From Mesodorylaimus sp. YZB2_4 (lineage: Eukaryota; Nematoda; Enoplea; Dorylaimida; Dorylaimidae): a DNA stretch of 64,000 nucleotides. The notes below the pieces were generated by a model that worked only from the letters and a program-made list of their open reading frames with translations, ran no database searches and had not been told where the DNA came from. This document shows positions 1 through 16,129 of this stretch, in pieces. The stretch's first letter is position 1. Each line of letters starts with the position of its first letter. The DNA lies in contig JASANH010000115.1 in NCBI GenBank assembly GCA_030248295.1, positions 1 through 64,000 of the forward strand, in the 5' to 3' direction. The translations under genes and the position numbers were made by a program.

Positions 1-1
1 A

Positions 2-1105
2 ATGTCGGACATTTCTCGAATCTATCGTGTACTCTTGTACAATGATAATATGAACGAAGTTTATGTTCACGTTAATGCGCTCAAAGACTTCAAGGACCAT
101 TTGGCCTATTTTGAAGCGAAACTGAAGCAGAAGACGTATCTGCCCAAGAAATATAGAGGACGGAAGTCTAAATTTCATGAAGCTTTTCGTTAAGCTAAAC
201 TTCCAGCTAACGAAAAGGATCTTTTGGATTTCCCAGTCCAGACTTTGGACATAGACAAACTTTATATTTATCAGGAATTACGTTATATTAAATTTTAGGA
301 CCCGTGTCCTTTTTCAGCACTGGGATGCGCTTGTCGCATCTTGCGATTTTTGAATTCCCGCCTCGTGGTGGAACCCCTGATCTGCCCCTGATTGGTTTCT
401 TTGAAGCCCTCTGGCTCATCCCGTCATTCAGTCAAGTTACCCGAGTGTATTGCTGCTATTCCCGGGTCTCGTGCTCAATTGCCCGATCCATGCCCTACGG
501 AATTTTGGCTTCCGACTTATTATGTGATTGATACTGCTGGTGATCCGTGTATCTTAACGTATTTGATCCCCAATGCGTATTATTTGGATCACCCGACCTC
601 TGGTAAGCCTATTTGCATTGTTTATATGCCTTTTGTTCTTTACCAGGGTCGGCGGTGCATCGATGTCGAAACTGTGCCTTTTGATAAGGACTGGGAAGTG
701 TTTCATTTCCCAACGATGCGTCCTTTCGTCACCTTCCAGGCCTGGTGCCTTTTTGAGGAGGCCGTCACTTATTTGCGTACTCGTGCATTCCAATTGGGTC
801 AAGTGGCATGGCAAGCGGATCCGTCCATGGTGTCTTCACCCCCCATTCCTATTCCCTCGGGTCCTGTGCCCGCTCATTTCGCACCAGCGTTGTATTCAGA
901 GATGGCGCAGCTGTCCCTGTCTGGGTCGTGTCTTTCACGTTCTCAACCCAGCAGCGTGACCTCGTCTGGAGGAGGCGTTCCGCACGATCCACGGCCACAG
1001 GGACCTGGATCGGTTCGTCGCACTGTAACGACCTCCTCGGGCCCCGAAGCTTATCTTCAAGGGCTCCCCATCTCGGCGTACCATCGTGTGATGGAAGAGC
1101 GCTAG
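2..1105 (+). pseudogene. Decayed open reading frame, unrecognised
   Basis: Reading the +2 frame gives coding-like protein sequence broken by stops at 191-193, 296-298 and 389-391. It is then open from 392 to a stop at 1103-1105, about 237 codons. The open part has a hydrophobic, Tyr/Phe/Pro-rich first half and a Ser/Pro-rich tail. I recognise no domain. The left end is cut by the window edge. It could be the remains of a transposable-element protein, given its repeat-rich surroundings, but that is inference. No splice structure was found that would join the pieces into an intact gene. Confidence 0.35.
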
Positions 1106-3129
1106 AAAGCTCGTGATGCTGATTTGCCTGCTGGCATGACCGATGATGGGACGTCCATCTCCTGGTCAACCCGCCCCGCGGCGCGCTCGTCGCAGGCTGC
1201 GAGGCAGGTCTAATTTCTCCGCGCACGCGCACGCGCCTTTTCAGGTCGTTTGTGCCTTTTGCTTAGGCCGGTTGTGCCTTCTGCGTACGCGCATGCCGCG
1301 CGTGGGTTGTGTCCTTCTAGTCTTTTGCGCACGCGTCCCACAGGCTCTTCCTGTTAGGTTGCTTCCAGCTCAGATCGCTTCTCGATCTACCTTCATGTGC
1401 CTCTGATCGTTCCTCGATCTCAATATGGCCGGTTGAAAACGTCGATCTCCGTGATCTTAGGACGTTTGTAAGTGTGTGAGTTTTTGTAAGGGAGGCACAG
1501 AAGATACCGCACAGAAGATTCCTCTCCAGGGCACGGGCGCACCTATCCTTGGGCAGCAGGCTTCTGCATACGTCCACCCGACTTCTGGTAGCAGCGCTTG
1601 TCTGCGTGCCAACCCTTTTTCATCTGACTGCTCGATGGAAGGCCGGCGGATCAGGTGTCCAAATTCTTTCCCTGATCGCAATTGGCGCTCCCACTTTCCT
1701 CTACTCCGGCTCCGAGTAGCTGGTCTAGAAGGAGCGTGGGGTCACGCTCAGTTGGCGGAGGGAGAAGTGCAACCCCAATCTCTTGATGGGGTCCCACTTC
1801 TCCGTTCGGTGCAGACCGCCCGGCAACACGTGTGTCCCATGCACGGAGTGTTCTTCCATAGGCCTCTTTGATGAGAGCAGAGCGAGCCCAGATATAACCA
1901 GTTAGACCTGGTTATGTTCCGCGCCCGGATCGGTCTCCTGACCGGCCCGCCTAGACTGCTCCTCAGTCATCATCTACTCGTCGATCGGTGCGGTTGGGTC
2001 TATCCCCCCCCCCCCCCCCCCCCCCCCTCCCCCGCCTCCCCTTCCCTCTAAGTGCTTTTCACTTGGTTGGTTGTACCAGCGTAGAGGTGTCCGCCTGTCG
2101 GCCTAATAAAGAGGTATTAGTGTCCGTTTCAGTAGGGACCGCGCAGGGTAGATTCGAACCTAGTACGCGTGTAGGTCTTCCCCCCCTAAGCGGGGGAGGG
2201 GACCACACAGGTGATCCCCGGTCCAGGAACTCGTCGTGCCAATCTATCAGAATAGGCAAAATAAATCAAAACGATTAGTCCCAAAAATGACAAAGTCAGG
2301 GAAAAAGGCTGAAGAGGTTAGAACCGTTTCTTGCTTTCAAGCAGCAAGTAAACGAGTCCACAGCCAACCTAAGCCCTGGTTATCCATTGGCTGGTCTAAA
2401 AGTTTTGAGTCTGTCGTAACACACTTTTTTGGAAAAATCTGTCAATGCTGGAGGCAAATAATTCAGGTTCACATATCTTCTGGGGCTTCAGACTGCGATG
2501 ACGCGGCAGACCCTGTGTCTGAGGTGTCGATCAGAGACGAATCAGGAGCTGCCGTTCGAAGAGAGTAGGCCCATCTATGCCTGCAATGGATCTTTGGACC
2601 AACAGCTGTGGATGCCAACGCTTCAATGGTTTGGTCGGTCGAGGACACTGCGAATACCCACGTCTCCTCAAATGTTCACTACTCCATACAGACCACCCAC
2701 TGAACTGTAAGCTTACGAAAAAGACTTTCTTTTTAGTGGTAATTATGTTCTCTGACCCAATCACCAACTTTCAAAGAAAGAGATCCCGATTTCTTGTCGA
2801 ATGCATCTTTCAATGAAGACGAGCAATCGCAAGATTCTCGGACCTCAGCTTCAATGCTGCGGGCACGCAAAATGATCGACGTAATAAGTTGTGGGGATGT
2901 CTTTTGACAAAGACTTTTGACTTTTGACCCATAGGACATTAAGAAACGTAGGGGTTCTCATCCATGACGCATAAGGTATGAAGATACCAGATGTCGAATG
3001 AGCTTGTGCCGGTAAGGCATCATGATCAGCTGGAGGCAGTTATCCCAATCCTGATCAGGTTGCACATAAGAGGCCATGGAAAAATCTATAAGTCATGGCC
3101 GGATCGGATTAAATCAGATGCTTCGGATA
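1106..3129. other. Gene-free stretch with repeats and a poly-C tract
   Basis: No supported gene. It holds a GC-rich part (1140-1900), a pure C run of about 24 bases at 2004-2027, a C7/G5 hairpin near 2180-2200, and a half copy of a foldback repeat at about 2355-2435. That half copy is related to those at 22055-22160 and 30020-30261. The open frames in the GC-rich part exist on both strands and look non-coding. Confidence 0.5.
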
Positions 3130-3340
3130 AGAGCGGTAAGAGCAACTTAAAGCATGAACACGAGCGTACTGTACGCAAATGTTTTCTTGTCGATCAAAAA
3201 GTGCCTTTTGTAAAAAAAACTTAAAATAAATTGCTTGCGGCATGTTGAATAACTGAGGGTCTAACCTCAACCGCTGTCTTGCTTTCTTCGAAACATTGTC
3301 TTTCTCAGTCCCTTCCTGAAGCCTCAGCGTGATTGAAAAC
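3130..3340 (+). repeat. Dispersed repeat, copy 1 (second copy at 50226-50430)
   Basis: About 210 bases here align in the same orientation with 50226-50430. Shared blocks include GTGCCTTTTGT, GCATGTTGAATAACTG and GTCTAACCTCAACCGCTGT. No protein or terminal inverted repeat is visible. It is an interspersed repeat of unknown class. Confidence 0.7.
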
Positions 3341-3739
3341 TCAGAAACACGGGTTTTCCGAGTCCTAGTAAAGTTGTGGGAGTTGTGATATAGCCTACCT
3401 CATTATTGTCTAACATATTAGACCCGGTCGTTGTCTAGCTAATCTTCTGTGCCAATCTTACTTTTTCACCTCGGCTTGGCGACCCAAAATGCCCAAATAG
3501 GAATAGAGTAAAGCACCAGCAAATGAGCAATCAAATGATGAAGGCCCAGGGTGCCAGCTAAAAGAATTATACCCTACCACTTTTCCTTCTAAAATACATA
3601 AGTATTTCAGGAAACTAAAAACTTACCTTAATATTCCTCATGTTATTTCTAGCTCAAAATATGGGTGTATATCTTTGGATAATATAAGTGCCCAAAATAT
3701 TTTTTCCAAGTTCATATAAACACTAGTCCAAATATGGTG

Positions 3740-3745
3740 TTTATT
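3740..3745 (-). terminator. Poly(A) signal AATAAA of the first small gene
   Basis: AATAAA on the minus strand about 115 bases past the stop codon at 3858, a normal 3' UTR distance. Confidence 0.55.
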
Positions 3746-3857
3746 GCACGAAAACATGCTACGCTCATGAACTACAAAACATAATTATCGACGTTTTAGA
3801 AAGGTCGAAATGTTGGAAAACAGAGTAAATATGTTGCTTGACATGGCTTTCTGTCAT

Positions 3858-4825
3858 TCAAGTGAAGAGGGTATCGAAACTTTCTGGTTCAGATAATCTC
3901 CTAGCAGCTTCTCTCATGCTGTCTTTGACTGCATCCGAAAGACGTCTGTGTGGTGTCTCATCATGGTACAATGTGCTCATTGTAGCCATCTCGTCAATTT
4001 CGTGGTCTTCGCCGCATGGCTCGATTGGAGCCTCGGTCGTGTCTTTCGTTACCTGCAATTAAAATGGGACATTAGAATGACAGGAGTGGTGAATTCAGGT
4101 GGATTAGTAATCCAGTCGAGTGAAAATGAGGTTTTAGTTGGCAAGCACACAAGACTGCCAGTTGCAACAGTTGTGTGTCTGGGTCTGTATTTTCAGAAAG
4201 TGTCGGGTGCATGTGTCTCTTGCCTAAAGCCAAAAACACATGGCAGCCAAGTCTCTGGTCTAACCTACGGCTGAAAAATCACTCTGATATGTTATGCCCC
4301 AGGCTCTGTGCAGATATTGCTACACACGCTCCCACCCGTATGACTGTGATGGTTTCGATCCTTGACCAGTCAGACTTCAGATTTCTAGGGCACTGAAAAA
4401 CGGTCTTTGCAGGCTAGTAAACTAGTCCTGTATTTGTGAGCCCGCCATTCTGATGTGCTTGTCGAGGATGCTCAAGTGGAGTCCACACAGGATATGATGT
4501 TGCCGGCATGTTCCCTCCATGGATTGTGTCATCCCAGGAAAAGCAGGATGATGATAACTAATCGCAGGGAAAACAGTATCTGCTAACGATGAGACAACAT
4601 TGGGCGATCCTAAACTCGTTTCAGTATGGCCTATTTATATGCATAAACTGTCCTAATGACAAGCCTATCTTTCTGCATTGTCCCATCTTGACACTGTATT
4701 GCCAGCATTGGTTGTAACACTGCTCATCCCACCCCACACTTAAACACACTTACTTCTTTCTTCTCCTCGATACGATGCGGGGCGCTTCTCCAGAACGAAT
4801 CATGGAGGCCTGTAAGAGTCGACAT
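3858..4825 (-). CDS. Small two-exon protein, 88 aa, unrecognised family (paralog of 6437-6992)
   Basis: Minus strand, join of exon 4825-4754 (24 codons) and exon 4052-3858 (64 codons plus stop). The donor reads GAA|GTAAGTGTG and the acceptor TTTTAATTGCAG|GTA; both junctions are phase 0. The protein starts MSTLTGLHDSFW, has a Glu/Asp-rich middle, and ends with LYHDETPHRRLS and RRLSEPESFDTLFT. The next gene upstream encodes a clear relative with the same intron position. RRLS and RRLSEP fit basophilic-kinase sites, and the latter fits a 14-3-3 mode-1-like R-x-x-S-x-P site; this is inference from motif shape. There is no signal peptide or membrane segment. A TATA box lies 75 bases upstream of the ATG and AATAAA lies downstream. 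I do not recognise the family. Confidence 0.7.
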
Positions 4826-4899
4826 TGTTATCACTTTGAATAAGCAATAGTTTTGTAAGCTTAGAATCAGATGATCCCACCCCACGCTCCATCTCCCAG

Positions 4900-4908
4900 T
4901 TTTATATA
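4900..4908 (-). promoter_or_regulatory. TATA box (TATATAAAA) of the first small gene
   Basis: TATATAAAA followed by CTGGGAGATGGAGC. The paralog has TATAAAAGTGGGAGACTG at the same place. The ATG is at 4825, so a 5' UTR of about 45 bases is expected. Confidence 0.6.
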
Positions 4909-5375
4909 CCTTCTCAATTCCGTGACAGACAGCCAACGAAAACAGGACTTGTGTTTGTGTCCGCTATTCATTACGTGCTGATGGACAGGATTCGTGCTCG
5001 ATGCTAGTGTTTTGACAGGAGTGTTGGGAACGTGCCAGCATAGGTGGATAGGGACGGGTATCGATCAGACGTAGAGAAAGTGGGTGCGTGCAGGAAACGC
5101 AGGCAAGCAAGAATGTTTGTCTGTTTTAAAGTGGGGGGATACGTGCATTGGGACAAGATAGATGCTTGCGCACACTGAGGAAATGTGTCGTACCTGTGCC
5201 TCTGTTCACTCTCCCCAGATTTGCACCGCATTTTTTTGTGCACTTTTGCAGGCTGGATGCCACTTATGTGTTTGCATCAATCCCATGCATGTATCTTTCT
5301 TAAAAATATAGTCACTACGCTTGATTGCACAAATTTAGTTTTCACTAACGCAACAGGCTCAAAAACCAATCAAGT

Positions 5376-5571
5376 CTGAAACCATATTTTACGCATCTTT
5401 GCCTTTGTTGGAAATAAATCAGCTAAAAACTCCAGACTGTAGACTGTAGACTGCGCATCAATACTGTATCGTGCAAAACGATTGTCATGTCCATCGATTA
5501 GACAGAACAGGTCACACAGTTGCACTGAACCGACTGTTGGGAGGGTAAGCATGCGTAAAATATTGTTTCAG
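5376..5571. mobile_element. MITE with CTGAAACCATATTTTAC inverted ends
   Basis: Left end CTGAAACCATATTTTAC at 5376-5392 and right end GTAAAATATTGTTTCAG at 5555-5571 form a 17-bp inverted repeat, one mismatch apart, extended by GCAT just inside. The element is 196 bp and non-coding. It belongs to the family also seen at 5694-6108 and three times in the SMAP intron. Confidence 0.7.
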
Positions 5572-5693
5572 ACATTATTCGCTTTTGAGCCAGCCAAGTC
5601 TGAAACTGCTGGTGGAAACTGTTGAAAGCAAAGAAAGCCAGGAGCACAAATTTATTTCTAGCACAACAGGTACAAAAACCAATCAAGCCTGAA

Positions 5694-6108
5694 CTGAACC
5701 ATATTTTACGCATCCCTGAGTTGGTAGAAGGTACAGCTAATAACTGTAAACGGTAAATCAAGACGGCATCGTGCAAATCAATTGAGACATGGTAATAGAT
5801 AATATAGGTCACACAGTTGCACGGATGGGTAAAAGTGAGTTTCTTTTTATCATTAAGAGGTTGCAATGATGAGGCCATAAGGCACAATGAAAAAATGAGG
5901 TCGATCATACAGGGCTTTCCGCCATCCAAACGCTTTAGTGCATCTGAAACTCACTTTTACCCATCTGTGCAACACTATGACCCGTCGAATCTATGGCCAT
6001 GGCTTAATCGTTTTGCGCGACACAGTCCACAGTGCACAGTTTACAGTCTACAGCTTTTAGCTTTAATTTTCTTCCAACTAGGACAGGATGCGTAAAATAT
6101 AGTTTCAG
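5694..6108. mobile_element. Foldback MITE with arms of about 160 bp
   Basis: Ends CTGAACCATATTTTAC (5694-5709) and GTAAAATATAGTTTCAG (6092-6108). The inverted arms continue inward: for example GGGTAAAAGTGAGTTTC near 5825 mirrors GAAACTCACTTTTACCC near 5950. The loop is about 100 bases. It shares sequence with the 5376-5571 element, such as GGTCACACAGTTGCAC, so it is a longer family member. Non-coding. Confidence 0.7.
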
Positions 6109-6291
6109 GCTTGACTCTTTTAGATCACTTACGTTGGTGAATAAATTCTGCAATTAATGACTGTTTTGAACAAAGATGCAAGCAGTTGATGTTGATGCAA
6201 ACTCATGCGTGACATCAGCTGGTCCATCAGCAGCTCGAAAAAGTGCTCAAAAAGTGGAACGTGTAAACATGCAAAAAACCGATACCATCAT

Positions 6292-6297
6292 TTTATT
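6292..6297 (-). terminator. Poly(A) signal AATAAA of the second small gene
   Basis: AATAAA on the minus strand about 140 bases past the stop codon at 6437. Confidence 0.5.
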
Positions 6298-6436
6298 AGC
6301 TAAACGCAAAAGTGTACAGTGAACCAAATCATCGAGAGAAAGACCTGTGCACTTTGTGGCAAGCATCCCTAATGGTCATTGCCAACTGCTACCACACTGT
6401 ACATCACAGGGACCATTGCACTAGAGTGCGCACCCC

Positions 6437-6992
6437 TCAAGTAAACAGCGAGTCAAAACTGTCTGGTTCTGACAACTTTCTTGAAGCTTCTTTGAAAGCC
6501 TCTGACAATCGTCGATGCGGGGTCTCGTCATGATATAATGTGGCGACGGTGGCTGCTGCGTCTATTTCTTGGTCCTCTCCTCGAGCTTCCAGCGGAGGTG
6601 GCGATTCATCCACTGGTTTTGGTTCTGCAACGGCCTAAATCATGAGCAAGTAGTGTAGGGTTGTCAAGAAGTCTGACTAGTTTGAGTTTAGTATATGTGT
6701 TGTGCAATAGGGTAGGAGATATTGCACGCCTACCATAACCTTAGTTTTCAATGACCATTCGATGGCCAGTTTTGTGGTTCCTTTTCTCAATTCAGCCACA
6801 CATTTAAAGTTCTATGGTTTCCCCAGACGCCAGATACCCCATCATGTGGTCAAGGTTCTAGTGCCTGCTGCCTTGCCCCACACTCCTACCACAGTTTGGC
6901 CAATGGTCCAGTCCAACAGTACTTACAGCCATGGCCGTCGAACGGGACTTTTCAAAAAAATATGAGTCTCTGACACCTGGAATACCGCTCAT
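6437..6992 (-). CDS. Small two-exon protein, 87 aa, unrecognised family (paralog of 3858-4825)
   Basis: Minus strand, join of exon 6992-6927 (22 codons) and exon 6634-6437 (65 codons plus stop). Donor ATGGCT|GTAAGTACTG, acceptor TTGCTCATGATTTAG|GCC, phase 0. The protein begins MSGIPGVRDSYFF and ends LYHDETPHRRLS ... RKLSEPDSFDSLFT. The last 40 residues are nearly superposable on the neighbour apart from a four-residue gap, and the starts share MSxxxGxxDS. The segment between is Pro/Glu/Asp-rich and divergent, so selection appears focused on the two ends. The upstream start was chosen over a second ATG just before the donor because it aligns with the paralog. TATA and AATAAA signals are in place. 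Function unknown. Confidence 0.7.
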
Positions 6993-7036
6993 TGTTCAAA
7001 TTTTCTCTTCGTCTGCTCTCCACCCGCAGTCTCCCA

Positions 7037-7044
7037 CTTTTATA
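7037..7044 (-). promoter_or_regulatory. TATA box (TATAAAAG) of the second small gene
   Basis: TATAAAAGTGGGAGACTGCG, 45 bases upstream of the ATG at 6992. The block after the TATA box matches the block in the first small gene's promoter. Upstream sequence TCGATCACAACA is also shared with the orphan exon promoter near 21800. Confidence 0.6.
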
Positions 7045-7299
7045 CTGCTTGCCCGCATGCCAAATATGGACGATAACAAGTTCGATGTTTGCGCCCAGGC
7101 TGCTTATCGTCGTTGGCAAGCTAGTATTGTACGAGTGCCAAACCGGACTAGCCATGTTTTTCTGCTGCGCATGCGGACTTTTATCGATCACAACACAGCT
7201 GTCCAGCCTACGCACTGTAACCCACATCTTGCTCGCCATGAACAGTGACTGGAAAGTGCCGGAATACGCTCGTCTTGCGGATGATAGTCTTGCCAAGCA

Positions 7300-8132
7300 A
7301 AGTTGTCAAACCGATGCATAATGCGGATAGTGCAATAACTTTTTGTCTCCGGCCACGACGGCTGATTGAGGGGTCCTAACTTTACGAAGCGCCCAAAGGT
7401 GACACAGGAAGTGTAAAAAATTACCATGAAATATATGTTTCAACTAGATGCTATGGTTGCAGCTTCATTCATAGGTACATGTATAATTTTCGTTAAAGTC
7501 ACTCTTAGTTATAATCAAGTTATAATTAATGATGAACTTGAGGGCCCACTTTGCGTCCGTTGGTTGTTCTCAGACATTTTGCACAGCCTCATACAGTAAG
7601 CAAAGTTTTCTTCCTTCATTGACTGTTCCGTGAAATAGATACGGCTTGTGTTTCGCAATGTAGCTTGAGCGGTTAACGGCTGCGTTTTTTTCTTGTTCCA
7701 TTCATTTTCAGGCATGTAATTGCTTTCTTTGTCCTTCACCTCTCGAGTAAGTGTTGGTTGAGAGTCATAAATGACCGTGACCAAACGCGCAAAGTGCACA
7801 CGGAGGTTCAGTATTCCGAAGTCACTTGATGGAAACTATTTTGCAATAACGTTAAAACTAAAATTATGTATTAGCCACTAGGCTTAAAGATCCAATCGCA
7901 GGCTGCACACAGTAACTATACCGAATCTTCAAACACCTGAGATGAATAGATTGTGAGACGTTCCCCCCCCCCCGTCGGACCGGACGGGGGGGGACCGCTC
8001 GCTTGTAAGATCAGCCCGAACCCGCCGGTACGAGAGCGAAGAAGAGCTGTCGCACACTCGCAAACAAAAATCATAACACCACCCAATAAGCCAGTCCCCC
8101 CCCCCCCCCCCCCCCCAGATCCCATATCTTAC
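7300..8132. other. Gene-free stretch with C/G homopolymer hairpin
   Basis: No supported exon. It holds AGATTGTGAGACGTTCC followed by C11, then GTCGGACCGGAC and G8 (7963-7993), which can fold into a GC hairpin. A C run of about 19 bases at 8097-8116 sits just past the last visible ABCC donor. An open frame at 7515-7799 (minus) has no recognisable domain. Confidence 0.5.
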
Positions 8133-13716
<5,584 letters not shown>

Positions 13717-14134
13717 CTGAAACGCCAAAATTATATTTAAAAATATGACAGCTCCGTTGGCGTAATCGCTGTAAAAGTCACTTCAATTACGGTGCACCTA
13801 AATTTTGCGGTTTATGCCCCACCGTCAGTCACCAGGACTGCATCTAAATCTCCCGCTGATGTTCGAGAATGTGTGAAGCACGCGGAACATTGCCCGCTGA
13901 TCGGTCTGCTATTTCTTATGCCCCAATCGAATATTCCGAATCAACCATTAACTCAGCTGTAGTGACGTTAAAGTAATCTCTAAAGAGAGGGTTTCTGAGA
14001 GACTCGACTCATACGAAATATGCTTGGCCAGTTGAATTTCTTGACCCCTTTTTGTGTACTTAATCAAAAATACTCACAAAATGATTGTCTTGGCGGAAGT
14101 GAAATTTTTTTAAATTGCCTACACATGGGAATAT

Positions 14135-14790
14135 GGCACATTATAGGTAAGAAGTGGTCACTTTTGGTCAAACAGTCATAACTTCTTACTTCTATGTCAA
14201 ATAAAATTTTAAAACTACAGAAATGACCGCTACTTTTTAAGGAATCTGAAACTGTTTTTTAAATTACTCTAGCTTCAGCCGTTCGTGGGATATTCAAGAA
14301 TAACCGTCAGCGATCAGCCATGATCAGTCACATAATCGATTATGGGCAAATTATTAAGACAGTCCAACCCTGTTTTTTCACTGAAATAGTACCCTAGGGC
14401 CACCGCATCATAAAACAGCTTGAAATTTCACCCTACGATCATATATTATTGTGCACATATGAGGTAACTGAGCCCCATTTAGGCAATTTTAGCCAAAACT
14501 GATCAATAATCTCACTTGCTGATCAGGTGCGCTGATCAATAAAAGCCTATCTTGCAGCCCCGGGAAAGAGCTTTCAAATTTTTTTTCGCGTCAGAATTCG
14601 CTGATTTTCACTCGAGATATTAAAGAAAACTCCAATTCGGCAAGATGTGCCCGCAGGACGCTACTTTTGAATTTCCCGCCCGCGTGCTGCTTAGGACAGA
14701 AGAGCGGCTCTGGCTGCTTATTCTGGGAATCGCCAGGAAATTTATAACTTTTTCGACTTGACAAAGCTTTTTGACAATCCAGCTGCAATT
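14135..14790 (-). repeat. Interspersed repeat, inverted relative of 25690-26440
   Basis: The reverse complement aligns, with substantial divergence, to 25690-26440. Landmarks are GCCCGCAGGACGC next to TTTTGAATTTCCCGCC, GATATT, TGATCAG blocks, and TTCACTGAAATAGTA against TACTATTTCAGTGAAA. It contains one terminus of the GAATTTCCCGCC MITE family. Partial copies lie at 21222-21380 and 22190-22320. Confidence 0.65.
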
Positions 14791-16129
14791 CATCATCCGT
14801 CAAGAAGCCTGGTTTGTCTGTCTGCAAAAGAAAAGTGAAACTTGATGAATTCCAAATTTACTTTGAAAAATGAATCCACTCACTGGTGCTTGATCCCGAA
14901 GTTTGAATCCCTTAACGCCCCCCCGCCGCGGCAGTTTCGCGCGAGACCCAGCCCCATTTGCCTACTGCTTCATATAATAAGCAAGGCCATCAGGTGAAGA
15001 GCTCTCATAGATCATTTCAAGCCCTGTCCATATTTCGCATCAGCTGTATCAACATCGCTGGCTTCTTCTTTGGGAAGAGAGGTCAGATCGTCCTCCACAA
15101 AAACAGGGGCGTTGGAGACATCATAGATAAATTTACATTTTTAAGCGGAAAATATAGGTTTTAAAGGAAATTTTAAGCTTAGGGGGTTATTAAATTTTGT
15201 TGGCGGAAAATTTAAAGCTCCTGCGCAAACCTGTATTAATGACAGATAACAAACGTTTTTCAAAGGATCCAAAAACCTAACCAATCAAGTCAATCAACCA
15301 CTGTCAATCAACCACTGAAACCACTCTTCGAAAACCGCTTTTTCTCTGCATGTTCCTGGACTCTTGATAACCGCTGCCGCCACTTGCTTAGAGCAGTCGC
15401 TCTTGAAATCACATTGAGAATTGGTTTTTAGAGAACACATGTGCCGACTTCGGCAATTTTCATTCAACAAAGTGGTCCAGCTATCAGAGAGAACTGCGTT
15501 TATGATGGTAAGGAATCGATTCAATCATTGGCGCGGAGATCACATAAATGCAGACCTTGCAGCAGGCATACAGTATTTCGAATCTGTATCCTGCTAGGCA
15601 GACACGCGTCAGCGCCGGCGGCAGCAATCATTTGCGACTGCAAAGAAATCGTGTGCGCGGTCGCTGGGAAGTGGCGCAGGTGCGCGAAATTACGTGACTT
15701 TTTAACCTCGGCCATCTCAATAGCTCAATTGATGTATTTTTGTCATTTTCGGCCCAGACTATGCAGCCGAAGACTACATTTGAAAAATGTAGAAGTGCTG
15801 TGTTTATTAGTTGTATTTTCGTAGAGTACTTCGATGATACGAACGACTTTCATCGACGCCAAAGTTCAAAGTGTCTTGTTAGCTTTTTTTACTAGCTCAG
15901 CGACAGGGAAGTCTTTTCCCACGATAAGTCGTGTCTCAACGTTATATGCTTATACAGTAATCCCTAAGCATTTGGGCACGTGAATCGGATACAGTGAGTG
16001 AATAATTGGTGGGTAACAGAGTTTTATTGTTAGGAAATATCGTAGTCCCCCATTCTTGTTCCTTACATGTCTTATCACTTTCTTTCTCATCCTAGGCTTA
16101 GGCTCACGAGGGCCACTCCGGAAGTTTGT
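14791..16129. other. Gene-free stretch
   Basis: No convincing gene. A good acceptor-like sequence (ACTTTTCTTTTGCAG) occurs on the minus strand near 14827, but no exon chain could be built. Bases 15540-15690 carry a GC-rich dispersed repeat (AGGCAGACACGCGTCA, GGCGGCAGC) related to 20340-20460. Confidence 0.4.

Noticed and set aside
2140-2175. tRNA gene on the minus strand (GGTTCGAATCT B box)
   Set aside because: No convincing A box or paired stems; neighbouring sequence is a C/G hairpin.
4724-4936. 70-codon open frame over the first small gene's exon 1
   Set aside because: It uses a TTG start and runs through the TATA box and the donor; the spliced model from the ATG at 4825 is supported by the paralog.
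14880-14960. First coding exon of the ABCC gene (ATG near 14960, donor CA|GTGAGTGG)
   Set aside because: Joining it to the next plausible acceptor gives a stop at once, and the region is GC-rich repeat-like sequence.
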